A DNA stretch of 9,099 bases from Lachnospiraceae bacterium (GCA_900770535.1 CAAHDV010000095.1:1-9099), one strand, 5' to 3'; positions 1 to 6,714 are shown, counted from the first letter of the stretch. Numbers and translations: made by a program. The notes: a model not told the origin generated them from the letters alone.

Positions 1-118
1 GTCTGCGCATTCACTGCGCTGACCGTATGAAAACATGGGCTTGCAGGCAAAAATCCCATTGCCGAAGGCAATTTTCAATGGATTTTTGCCCGTAACTGTG
101 AGGGTACTGAACAGTTAC
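1..118. repeat. Cluster of three consecutive hairpins at the left edge
   Basis: Three inverted repeats lie one after another. Bases 1-9 pair with 15-23, with one T/T mismatch. Bases 46-61 pair with 76-90: 15 pairs with a single bulged base, around a loop that contains the small inverted repeat TTGCC-GAA-GGCAA at 59-71. Bases 92-99 (GTAACTGT) pair perfectly with 111-118 (ACAGTTAC) across an 11-base loop. No T-run follows on either strand, so this is not a simple terminator, and no promoter is visible inside it. It may continue to the left of the window. Inference: a dispersed palindromic (REP-like) element or a structured RNA upstream of the first transpeptidase gene. I cannot name a family. 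Confidence 0.55.
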
Positions 119-157
119 TCGGCGCAAATAAGACATGCGGACGTGGGAGGATGGAAT

Positions 158-1561
158 ATGAAAAAAAACTGGAGACGGAACGTGAAATGCATGGTGTTTG
201 CCGCAGGGTTTGCCCTTGCGCTGTCCTGCACAGCCTACGCAGATGAAACGACCTTTGTGTCCGGAACCTCGGTGAATGGCCTTGGCATCAGCAACATGAC
301 GGTGGATCAGGCCACACAGCGCATTGCGGATTTTTACGCCAGCGATTACAAACTTACCATAAAGGAAAAGGGCGGAAAGACGGAGGTCATCACCGGACCG
401 GAAATTGGCTACTCCGTGGGACTGCCGGAGGGATACCTGCAGCAGATTCTGGATCAGCAGAATGCGTCCGGACGGCTCTCTGGCCCGGATGCGGACAATA
501 AGCACCGTTCTGATATGGCAGGCAGCTTTGACAGTGCGGCGCTGGACGCAAAGATTGGCAGTTTAAATGCCATCAGCGGCAGCAGCATTGTCACAACGGC
601 AGACGCCTATGTGTCCGGTTATCAGGAAGGCCAGCCCTTTACCATTGTCCCGGAGGTGCGCGGCAATAACGTAGACCGGGAAAAGACCGCGCAGCTCATA
701 CGGGAGGCAGCATCCAAAGGCGAAGCAGAGGTGGATCTGGAGGCAGCAGGCTGCTATTATACACCGTCTGTGACCCAGGACGATGAAAATTTAAAAACGC
801 TCTGCGACACCATGAACCGGTGCCGGGAGATGACGGTTACTTATACGTTTGGAGAGCAGAGCGAGGTGCTGGATTCCGCAACCATCTGTTCCTGGATCAC
901 AGGAAGCGCGGATGGTCAGATTCAGCTGAATATGGATCAGGTAAATGCCTATGTACAGACTCTGGCTGCGAAATATAATACGGCGGGAACTGCCCGCACC
1001 TTCCACACCGCCGCCGGCCGGGATGTCAGTGTGACAGGACCCTTTGGCTGGAAGATTGACCAGGCCGGAGAAGCCCAGGCTCTTGCGGATGTGATCCGCA
1101 GCGCCCAGTCCCAGAGCCGGGAGCCGGTCTATGCATCCAGAGCGGTGGACCGCAGTGCGGCAGAATGGGGAAGCACCTATGTGGAAGTAGACCTTTCCGG
1201 CCAGCATGTATACATGACAAAAGATGGCGCGGTTGTCTGGGACGCACCGTGTGTAACCGGCAATGTCTCCAAGAATTACACGACACCGCCGGGACTTTAC
1301 AGTCTCACCTACAAGCAGCGTGACCGTGTCCTGCGCGGACAGAAGAAGGCGGACGGTAAGTATGAGTACGAGACACCGGTTTCCTACTGGATGCCGTTTA
1401 ACGGCGGAATCGGACTTCATGACGCGAACTGGCGCAGCAAATTCGGCGGAACCATTTACCAGAATGGTGGCAGCCATGGCTGTGTGAACCTGCCGCCGGA
1501 GAAGGCAGCAGCACTTTATGACCTGGTATATACAGGAATCCCGGTCATTTGTTATAATTAA
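158..1561 (+). CDS. Secreted L,D-transpeptidase (YkuD domain)
   Basis: This 467-residue protein should form 3-3 (meso-diaminopimelate) cross-links, or related acyl transfers, in peptidoglycan outside the membrane. The YkuD catalytic domain occupies about residues 339-466. It carries the hallmark His421 in GIGLHD and the nucleophile Cys442 in SHGCVN. Residues 34-60 contain a VNGLGISNMTVDQA stretch, and residues about 225-320 form a second module (YTFGEQSEVLDS). Both resemble the putative peptidoglycan-binding repeats (PF12229-like) that precede YkuD in clostridial enzymes. Residues 1-28 look like a signal peptide with an AYA-DE cleavage site; a Cys at 24 makes a lipoprotein possible but less likely. 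The start at 158 is chosen because GGGAGG at 145-150 sits 7 bases upstream and the signal peptide begins there; an in-frame ATG at 35 lacks both. The next gene, 33 bases downstream, is a paralogue. Class is secure; the exact reaction is inferred. Confidence 0.93.
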   Translation: MKKNWRRNVKCMVFAAGFALALSCTAYADETTFVSGTSVNGLGISNMTVDQATQRIADFYASDYKLTIKEKGGKTEVITGPEIGYSVGLPEGYLQQILDQQNASGRLSGPDADNKHRSDMAGSFDSAALDAKIGSLNAISGSSIVTTADAYVSGYQEGQPFTIVPEVRGNNVDREKTAQLIREAASKGEAEVDLEAAGCYYTPSVTQDDENLKTLCDTMNRCREMTVTYTFGEQSEVLDSATICSWITGSADGQIQLNMDQVNAYVQTLAAKYNTAGTARTFHTAAGRDVSVTGPFGWKIDQAGEAQALADVIRSAQSQSREPVYASRAVDRSAAEWGSTYVEVDLSGQHVYMTKDGAVVWDAPCVTGNVSKNYTTPPGLYSLTYKQRDRVLRGQKKADGKYEYETPVSYWMPFNGGIGLHDANWRSKFGGTIYQNGGSHGCVNLPPEKAAALYDLVYTGIPVICYN

Positions 1562-1594
1562 CAAGATATTGTATAGAAGGAATGAAAGATATTT

Positions 1595-3664
1595 ATGGAA
1601 ACAGAAAATCAGCGGGCTGGCCATGGGCGCAGCCGTGGCAAATGGAACAGGCAGAGACGGAAGGAGAATGTGGAAAAGAATCATCAGAGCAGGCTGAATG
1701 AGAATACGCAGAATCAGGGCGCACCGGATCACGCAGCACCGGATTCGGAAAACCAGGGACAGGAACGCAAAAGAACCGGCAGAAAAATTGCCGTAGCAGT
1801 CGGGGGAGCAGTCCTGACTGCGGCAGTTGCTGCCGGCGCTGTCTATGTGGGAATGGGACAGAAATACAAACGGGTCTATTTCCCCAATACCACGGTGAAC
1901 GGATTGAATGTATCCGGCCTGACACCGGAGGAAACCAAACAGCGGATTACCGAAGAGACCAATGGCTATACCCTGACGATTCAGGAGCGTGGAGGAGAGA
2001 CAGAAACAATTCAGGGCGTGGATATCGGCCTGCATCCGGAATTTGACGGGACGCTGGAGCAGATCCTGGACAATCAGAATACGCTGGCCTGGGGCTTTCA
2101 TATTAGCCGGTATGTGGACTATACCATCGATACCATGGCAGCTTTTGATGATGCAAAGCTTTCCGACACGGTGTCAGGGCTTAACTGTTTAACGCCGGAG
2201 CGGGCTGCGGCACCGCAGGACGCGTACATATCGGATTATATTTCCGGGAAAGGGTATGAGATTGTCCCGGAGGAACAGGGAGCAAGTCCAGACCCACAGC
2301 TTCTTTCCAGCGCGGTGCATAACGCAATCTTAAATTTCCAGGAATCCCTCTCTCTGGAGGATGCGGATGTTTACGAGAAACCGCAGATTACGGCGGACAA
2401 TGAAGCACTGAATGCAGAGCTTGAGGCGTGGAACAAATACGTGCATACCACGGTTACCTACCGTTTTGGCAGCAAAAGCGAGGTGCTGGATGGCGAGAAG
2501 ATCCATACCTGGCTGGTGAGCAACGGGCAGGGCGGTGTATCCTTAGATGATGCAAAGATTGGCGAGTATGTTTCCTGGCTGGCGCAGACCTACAATACGG
2601 CTTACAAGCCAAAGACCCTGAAAACCTCTTACGGACAGACGGTTACCATCAGTAAAAGTGTGTATGGCTGGAAAATCAATCAGAGTGAGGAAACTGCGGC
2701 CTTAAAACAGATCCTCCTTTCCTGCGAGAGTCAGGAGCGGGAGCCGGTCTACAGCCAGACGGCAGCTTCGCATGATGGGAATGACTACGGAAATACCTAC
2801 GCGGAGATCAACCTGACAGCTCAGCACATGTTCTTTTATAAGGAAGGAAAGCTTATGGTACAGTCGGATTTTGTGTCCGGCAATGAGTCCAGGGGCTGGA
2901 GTACTCCGGCCGGTGTATATCCGCTGACCTACAAGCAGCGCAATGCTACTTTAAAAGGCGAGAACTACGCGACACCGGTATCCTACTGGATGCCGTTTAA
3001 CGGCGGCATTGGTATGCATGATGCTTACTGGCGGTCCAGCTTTGGCGGCAAAATCTATAAGACAAATGGTTCCCACGGCTGCATCAATCTGCCTCCGGCA
3101 GTGGCCAAGACCGTTTACGAGAATATTTCCGCAGGCATGCCGGTGATCTGCTATCATCTGGATGGCTCGGGAAGCGGCACGACCAGCACTACGGCACAGA
3201 ATGGCGGCGCGGCATCGGAGACGAAACCGCAGCAGACCCAGTCGGCAGCGGAGACAAAGCCGCAGCAGAGTCAGGCCGCGTCAAATAATCCGTCCGGGGC
3301 GCATGAGACAACGGCAGCCCAGAACGGAGGAAGTTCCCAGTCATCCGCTGCGGCGCAGCCGACGACTGCAACTCCTCAGCCAACCACCGCGGCACAGCCG
3401 GCATCCCAGCCGACCACCGCAGCGTCTCAGCCGACCAGCGCGGCTTCCTCTGGTTCCGGTCAGGCGCAGGCTTATCCGGGACAGAACAGTTCCGGCCAGA
3501 GCTCTTCATCCGGCAGTTCTTCATCCGGTGGTCCGGGAAGCGGAGGTACATCCGGCGGCATTCAGAACGCACCCGGTGGTCCGGGAAGCAGTTCCGGTGG
3601 TCTGTCCGGTTCCGGTGTGAGCAGCACGCCGGGCGTATCCCAGACACCTGGCCCCGGGGCCTGA
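1595..3664 (+). CDS. Membrane-anchored L,D-transpeptidase with low-complexity C-terminal tail
   Basis: This 689-residue paralogue of the preceding protein likely makes peptidoglycan cross-links at the outer face of the membrane. Residues 1-63 are hydrophilic, basic and rich in Gln and Asn, and should be cytoplasmic. Residues 64-88 form one membrane segment. Residues about 95-390 repeat the two-module region of its neighbour (VNGLNVSGLTPEE; YRFGSKSEVLDG). The YkuD domain spans about 400-521, with His475 in GIGMHD and catalytic Cys496 in SHGCINLP. After the catalytic domain, residues 523-689 form an unusual tail: first Ala/Thr/Gln/Pro-rich with QPTTA repeats, then Ser/Gly/Pro-rich. There is no LPXTG signal or C-terminal membrane helix. 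The start is somewhat uncertain: AGAAGGA at 1575-1581 lies 13 bases before ATG 1595. An in-frame GTG at 1670 has AAGGAG at only 3 bases and is less likely. Probably co-transcribed with the first gene. Confidence 0.92.
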   Translation: METENQRAGHGRSRGKWNRQRRKENVEKNHQSRLNENTQNQGAPDHAAPDSENQGQERKRTGRKIAVAVGGAVLTAAVAAGAVYVGMGQKYKRVYFPNTTVNGLNVSGLTPEETKQRITEETNGYTLTIQERGGETETIQGVDIGLHPEFDGTLEQILDNQNTLAWGFHISRYVDYTIDTMAAFDDAKLSDTVSGLNCLTPERAAAPQDAYISDYISGKGYEIVPEEQGASPDPQLLSSAVHNAILNFQESLSLEDADVYEKPQITADNEALNAELEAWNKYVHTTVTYRFGSKSEVLDGEKIHTWLVSNGQGGVSLDDAKIGEYVSWLAQTYNTAYKPKTLKTSYGQTVTISKSVYGWKINQSEETAALKQILLSCESQEREPVYSQTAASHDGNDYGNTYAEINLTAQHMFFYKEGKLMVQSDFVSGNESRGWSTPAGVYPLTYKQRNATLKGENYATPVSYWMPFNGGIGMHDAYWRSSFGGKIYKTNGSHGCINLPPAVAKTVYENISAGMPVICYHLDGSGSGTTSTTAQNGGAASETKPQQTQSAAETKPQQSQAASNNPSGAHETTAAQNGGSSQSSAAAQPTTATPQPTTAAQPASQPTTAASQPTSAASSGSGQAQAYPGQNSSGQSSSSGSSSSGGPGSGGTSGGIQNAPGGPGSSSGGLSGSGVSSTPGVSQTPGPGA
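3212..3277 (+). repeat. Two tandem 33-bp units in the transpeptidase tail
   Basis: Two adjacent imperfect 33-base units encode residues 540-550 (ASETKPQQTQS) and 551-561 (AAETKPQQSQA) of the second transpeptidase. Further repeated coding follows: QPTTA-type units at about residues 588-615, and an identical 14-base block (GGTGGTCCGGGAAG) at 3527-3540 and 3575-3588. The region looks like one that grows and shrinks by slippage or recombination. Confidence 0.75.
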
Positions 3665-3701
3665 GACGGGAATGGGATAAGTACTTAACAAAATAAAGCA
3701 A

Positions 3702-3730
3702 TTGACAAAGCTACATACGGGTTGTATGAT
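3702..3730 (+). promoter_or_regulatory. Vegetative-type promoter of the amino-acid ABC importer
   Basis: TTGACA at 3702-3707 and TATGAT at 3725-3730 are separated by exactly 17 bases, close to the SigA consensus. Transcription would start near 3737, leaving a leader of about 120 bases before the binding-protein ATG at 3856. The position, 38 bases after the transpeptidase stop codon, makes the importer its own transcription unit. Confidence 0.8.
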
Positions 3731-3771
3731 TAAAAAAGCTTATAAACAAGAATATGCGTGAAAAAGAAAGC

Positions 3772-3808
3772 AAAGGAGCCTTCAACCAAGGGGCTTCTTT
3801 ACTTTTTT
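3772..3808 (+). terminator. Intrinsic terminator-like hairpin in the importer leader (possible attenuator)
   Basis: AAAGGAGCC at 3772-3780 pairs with GGCTTCTTT at 3792-3800 (9 pairs, one of them G-T). An 11-base loop separates the arms, and T6 follows at 3803-3808. The stem can extend through AAAG 3767-3770 with CTTT 3802-3805 past one mismatch. An A-rich stretch precedes it, so it could work in both directions. It would end transcripts from the transpeptidase pair. However, it lies downstream of the importer promoter at 3702-3730, so it must also be bypassed for the importer to be expressed. That makes conditional termination a reasonable inference. No known riboswitch class was recognised in the short leader. 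Confidence 0.65.
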
Positions 3809-3855
3809 GTGACTGTTCAGGAACCTTTTTTATGCAAACACGAGGAGGAAGCATT

Positions 3856-4791
3856 ATGAAAAAGAACGCAAAGAAACTGATGGCAGCCGCTATGGCAGCC
3901 CTGATGGCAGCATCCATGACCGCATGCGGCGGCAGCAAGACTGAGACCACCGCAGCAGCAGATACTACCGCTGCTGAGAGTGCTGCAGACGCAGCAGAGA
4001 CCACCGCAGCAGGCGAGACCGAGGCTGCAAAAGATGGTGAGAAGAAAGTATTAAAGGTAGCTATGGAGTGCGCATACGCACCGTACAACTGGACCCAGCC
4101 GGATGATTCCAACGGCGCGGTTCCGATCGCAGACAGCAACGAGTACGCTTACGGCTACGATGTTATGATGGCAAAGAAGATCTGTGACGAGTTAGGCTAT
4201 GACCTGCAGATCGTTCGCCTTGACTGGGATTCCCTGATCCCGGCGATCCAGTCCGGTCAGGTTGACTGCGTAATCGCAGGCCAGTCCATTACCGAGGAGC
4301 GTCTTCAGGCAGTCGATTTCTCTGAGCCGTACTATTACGCAACCATCGTTACCCTGGTAAAACAGGACGGTAAGTACGCAGACGCAAAGAGCGTTGCAGA
4401 CCTGGCTGGCGCAACCTGTACTTCCCAGCAGAGCACCATCTGGTATCAGAACTGCCTGCCGCAGATCCCGGACGCAAACATCCTGGCTGCAACCGCAAGC
4501 GCACCGGATATGCTCATGTCCTTAAACGCAGACAAGTGTGACCTGGTTGTAACTGACCAGCCGACCGGTAAGGGTGCACTGGTTGCTTACCCGAACTTCA
4601 AGATGCTTGAGTTTGGCGGCGGCGATGACGACTTCCAGGTAAGCGATGAGGATATCAACATCGGTATCTCCATGAAGAAGGGCAACACCGAGTTAAAAGA
4701 AGCCATCGACAGCGTCCTCACCAAGATGACCAAAGATGATTTCTCTGCTATGATGGACGAGGCAATTTCCGTTCAGCCGCTGGCTAACTAA
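3856..4791 (+). CDS. Polar amino-acid ABC transporter substrate-binding lipoprotein
   Basis: This 311-residue extracellular lipoprotein captures an amino acid or related small solute and delivers it to the permease encoded next. The signal peptide ends in a lipobox (MTAC), with Cys24 as the lipidated residue. Residues 25-60 are an Ala/Thr/Glu-rich flexible linker. The family-3 binding fold (SBP_bac_3) covers about 64-309. Family hallmarks are visible: the aromatic pocket strand AYAPYNW (73-79); SITEER (144-149), whose Arg149 matches the residue that holds the ligand carboxylate in this family; the following DFSEPYY; and DLVVTD (229-234), whose Asp234 is in the usual amino-group position. GAGGAGG at 3842-3848 fixes the start at 3856; an in-frame ATG at 3754 in the leader lacks a ribosome site and would precede the signal peptide. 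The ligand cannot be named from sequence. Confidence 0.95.
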   Translation: MKKNAKKLMAAAMAALMAASMTACGGSKTETTAAADTTAAESAADAAETTAAGETEAAKDGEKKVLKVAMECAYAPYNWTQPDDSNGAVPIADSNEYAYGYDVMMAKKICDELGYDLQIVRLDWDSLIPAIQSGQVDCVIAGQSITEERLQAVDFSEPYYYATIVTLVKQDGKYADAKSVADLAGATCTSQQSTIWYQNCLPQIPDANILAATASAPDMLMSLNADKCDLVVTDQPTGKGALVAYPNFKMLEFGGGDDDFQVSDEDINIGISMKKGNTELKEAIDSVLTKMTKDDFSAMMDEAISVQPLAN

Positions 4792-4805
4792 TTCAGATTC
4801 CATGT

Positions 4806-4827
4806 GGGCGCACCGTCAGGCGCGCCC
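4806..4827 (+). promoter_or_regulatory. GC-rich intercistronic hairpin after the binding-protein gene
   Basis: GGGCGC at 4806-4811 pairs with GCGCCC at 4822-4827 around a 10-base loop. It lies 14 bases after the binding-protein stop codon and before the permease ribosome site. The bases after it (TTGATTTGCAGTTTT) are only partly T-rich. A partial terminator or an mRNA 3'-end stabiliser, giving more binding protein than permease, is the usual role of hairpins in this position. That role is inferred here. Confidence 0.55.
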
Positions 4828-4864
4828 TTGATTTGCAGTTTTAATTTTCAGAGGAGAAAGTATT

Positions 4865-5656
4865 ATGCCAACAGACTTTTTCGGCCGTGTGATGGTCGTA
4901 TTCCAGAGATACGGAATGTCTATGCTGCAGGGTGCCGGAGTCAGCATCCGCATTGCGCTGGTGGGTACCATTGTGGGATGTATCATCGGTTTCGCAGTAG
5001 GTATCGTGCAGACCATTCCGGTTGAAGCAAAAGACAATCCGATCAAAAAGGCAGTTTTATGGGTGATCAAGCTCATCATGAATGCCTACGTGGAATTTTT
5101 CCGCGGTACCCCGATGATGGCGCAGGCCATGTTTATCTACTACGGTATGCTTCCGCTTTTAGGCTTGAATTTAAGCATGTGGCAGGCCGCATATTTCATC
5201 CTGTCCATCAATACCGGTGCCTACATGGCTGAGACAGTCCGTGGCGGTATCCTTTCTATTGACCCGGGCCAGACCGAGGGCGCAAAGGCCATCGGCATGA
5301 CCCATGTACAGACCATGCTTTACGTCATTTTGCCGCAGGCACTGAGAAACATCATGCCGCAGATCGGCAACAACCTGATCATCAACATCAAGGACAGCTG
5401 TGTGCTTTCCGTCATTGGTGTGGCAGAGCTGCTTTACAAGACCAAATCCGCAGCAGGCGCCCTGTACATGAACTTTGAGACCTACACCATCACCATGATC
5501 GTGTACTTCATCATGACCTTTACCTGCTCCCGCATCCTGCGGTGGCTGGAGAACCGCATGGACGGTTCCGACAACTACGACCTGGCAACCACGGACACCC
5601 TGGCCCACACCAGCGGCATGTACCGTTATGAAGAGAAAAAGAAGGAGGAAGACTAA
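4865..5656 (+). CDS. Amino-acid ABC transporter permease (HisM/GlnP type)
   Basis: This 263-residue inner-membrane protein forms the translocation channel of the importer. It probably works as a homodimer, since only one permease gene is present. Hydrophobic segments are visible at about 22-48, 64-76, 86-118, 150-165, 176-190 and 207-222. [11 protein letters not shown] (77-87) is the characteristic early motif of the polar amino-acid permease family. [13 protein letters not shown] (138-150) followed by LPQA is the EAA loop that docks onto the ATPase. [14 protein letters not shown] (176-189) matches the conserved segment after it. The C-terminal 35 residues are hydrophilic and end in a charged EEKKKEED tail, which also encodes the ribosome site of the ATPase gene. 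GAGGAG at 4851-4856 supports the start at 4865. Confidence 0.95.
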   Translation: MPTDFFGRVMVVFQRYGMSMLQGAGVSIRIALVGTIVGCIIGFAVGIVQTIPVEAKDNPIKKAVLWVIKLIMNAYVEFFRGTPMMAQAMFIYYGMLPLLGLNLSMWQAAYFILSINTGAYMAETVRGGILSIDPGQTEGAKAIGMTHVQTMLYVILPQALRNIMPQIGNNLIINIKDSCVLSVIGVAELLYKTKSAAGALYMNFETYTITMIVYFIMTFTCSRILRWLENRMDGSDNYDLATTDTLAHTSGMYRYEEKKKEED

Positions 5657-5658
5657 CA

Positions 5659-6402
5659 ATGGCAGAGAATCATGTACTGGAAATTCGTCATTTAAGCAAA
5701 TCCTTCGGCAAGCATGTTGTCCTGCGTGACATTGACTTTACAGTAGACACCGGAGATGTAACCTGTATTATCGGCGCGTCCGGTTCCGGTAAATCTACGC
5801 TGCTGCGCTGCATCAACATGCTGGAGACTCCGACCACCGGAGAAATCCTCTATCATGAGAAAGACATCACCGATAAGGGCGTGAATGTCCCGGCTTACCG
5901 CTCCAAGGTAGGCATGGTGTTCCAGAGTTTTAACCTGTTCAATAACCTGACTGTTCTGGAAAACTGCATGATCGGTCAGACCAAGGTATTAAAGCGCTCC
6001 AAAGAGGAAGCGAAGAAAAATGCCATGAAATACCTGGAGAAGGTAGGCATGGCACCATACATCAACGCAAAGCCGAAGCAGATCTCCGGCGGACAGAAGC
6101 AGCGTGTGGCCATCGCCCGCGCCCTGGCCATGGAGCCGGAAGTGCTGCTGTTCGATGAGCCGACCTCCGCGCTGGATCCCCAGATGGTAGGCGAGGTACT
6201 GGCCGTTATGCGTACCCTTGCAAAAGAAGGCATCACCATGATCATTGTAACCCATGAGATGGCCTTCGCCCGCGATGTCTCCAACCATGTGGTATTCATG
6301 GCAGACGGAGTCATTGAGGAGGAAGGAAAGCCGGCAGATATCTTCGGCAATCCGCAGAAAGCAAAGACCCAGGAGTTCTTAAGCAGATTTATTCAGGGCT
6401 AA
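5659..6402 (+). CDS. Amino-acid ABC transporter ATP-binding protein (GlnQ-like)
   Basis: This 247-residue cytoplasmic ATPase powers the importer encoded just upstream. All nucleotide-binding elements are present: Walker [10 protein letters not shown] (39-47), Q-loop Gln89 in VFQSFNLF, signature ISGGQKQ (142-148), Walker B VLLFDEP (162-168) with catalytic Glu167, D-loop SALD (170-173) and switch His199 in VTHEMAFA. Length and motif spelling match the polar amino-acid (GlnQ/HisP) subfamily; the substrate is unknown. Only 2 bases separate the permease stop from this ATG. The ribosome site AAGGAGGA (5642-5649) lies inside the permease gene, so the two are probably translationally coupled. Confidence 0.96.
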   Translation: MAENHVLEIRHLSKSFGKHVVLRDIDFTVDTGDVTCIIGASGSGKSTLLRCINMLETPTTGEILYHEKDITDKGVNVPAYRSKVGMVFQSFNLFNNLTVLENCMIGQTKVLKRSKEEAKKNAMKYLEKVGMAPYINAKPKQISGGQKQRVAIARALAMEPEVLLFDEPTSALDPQMVGEVLAVMRTLAKEGITMIIVTHEMAFARDVSNHVVFMADGVIEEEGKPADIFGNPQKAKTQEFLSRFIQG

Positions 6403-6414
6403 AAAATAAGGTCC

Positions 6415-6583
6415 GGAAGTAAAAGAGACCGCTCTCCTTTATTTTCACATATCGTTGTTTGCTTGCTCTCACAACACGCGCTCGCCTGCATCGGATGAAA
6501 ATCCGCTGCATTCAGACACGTGTGATCGAGAGGCAAACAACCAGATATGTGGAAAATACCGGAGAACGGTCTCTTTCACTTCC
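6415..6583. repeat. Long rod-shaped imperfect inverted repeat, candidate structured RNA
   Basis: Arms 6415-6462 and 6533-6583 form 44 base pairs in 48 aligned positions: four mismatched positions, one single-base bulge (6552) and one two-base bulge (6542-6543). The rod continues inward. CTCTC 6466-6470 pairs with GAGAG 6528-6532, ACACG 6474-6478 with CGTGT 6519-6523, and TGCA 6487-6490 with TGCA 6507-6510. CGGAT 6492-6496 pairs with ATCCG 6501-6505 around the four-base loop GAAA. In the whole rod, five mismatches are A/C or C/A on the + strand. These become G-U pairs in a minus-strand RNA, whereas only one pair (6482/6515) is G-U in + strand RNA. On the minus strand the rod is followed by TTATTTTTT (complement of 6401-6409). 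A minus-strand noncoding RNA of about 190 bases or a miniature inverted-repeat element are the main readings. No target-site duplication was seen. The structure is certain; the role is not. Confidence 0.8.
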
Positions 6584-6626
6584 TACTGTATTGGCTCTGC
6601 CAGGAAAAAATTATTTTTTCTTTTGC

Positions 6627-6655
6627 TGCAACATTTCTCCGGACTCATCTGTATA
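6627..6655 (+). promoter_or_regulatory. Candidate ECF-sigma promoter with AT-rich upstream element
   Basis: TGCAAC at 6627-6632 and TGTATA at 6650-6655, 17 bases apart, resemble the TGAAAC / CGTATA elements recognised by Bacillus SigW-type ECF factors, including the AAC core. An AT-rich palindrome (GAAAAAAT-T-ATTTTTTC, 6604-6620) and T-rich DNA up to 6624 lie just upstream, where an UP element would be. Transcription would begin near 6662, about 50 bases before the lipoprotein start. The operon it would drive encodes an ECF sigma factor, so autoregulation is inferred. No good vegetative promoter was found here. Confidence 0.5.
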
Positions 6656-6714
6656 TAAGGTAGAACGGCATAAAACAGCCGTGAAAAATTCAGAATGCAG
6701 AGGAGAATAAGATT

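Larger units (their letters stand above)
6403..6714. other. 312-base gene-free region between importer and sigma operons
   Basis: No credible coding sequence is seen here. The region holds an A-rich stretch at 6401-6409 (TTATTTTTT on the minus strand), a long rod-like inverted repeat at 6415-6583, an AT-rich 17-base palindrome at 6604-6620, a candidate ECF promoter at 6627-6655 and the ribosome site AGGAG at 6701-6705 of the next gene. The importer operon lacks a conventional + strand terminator with a T-run directly after its stop codon; the rod element may block or process read-through. Confidence 0.8.

Noticed and set aside
35..157. Upstream in-frame start for the first transpeptidase
   Set aside because: The extra 41 residues come from the hairpin region, lack a ribosome site and would precede an obvious signal peptide at 158.
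1670..1672. GTG start for the second transpeptidase
   Set aside because: AAGGAG is only 3 bases upstream and the start would merely trim the cytoplasmic tail; ATG 1595 is kept as more likely.
791..2101. Long minus-strand open frame across both transpeptidases
   Set aside because: It lies wholly opposite well-supported genes, spans their junction, and has no recognisable domain; it is a GC/codon shadow.
3650..3661. GGCCCCGGGGCC palindrome as a terminator of the transpeptidase genes
   Set aside because: It lies across the final codons, has almost no loop and no T-run follows.
3754..3855. In-frame ATG extending the binding lipoprotein, or a leader peptide
   Set aside because: There is no ribosome site, the frame runs through the terminator hairpin, and the lipoprotein signal starts at 3856 behind GAGGAGG.
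3737..3855. Known riboswitch or T-box in the importer leader
   Set aside because: The leader is too short for a T-box or SAM element, and no T-box core or other familiar aptamer sequence was seen.
6401..6590. 6S RNA on the minus strand
   Set aside because: The length is right, but the rod is almost continuous and lacks the large central bubble that defines 6S RNA.
6455..6710. Small open frames in the importer-sigma gap
   Set aside because: They run through the inverted repeat and the promoter region, lack good ribosome sites and show no protein-like composition.
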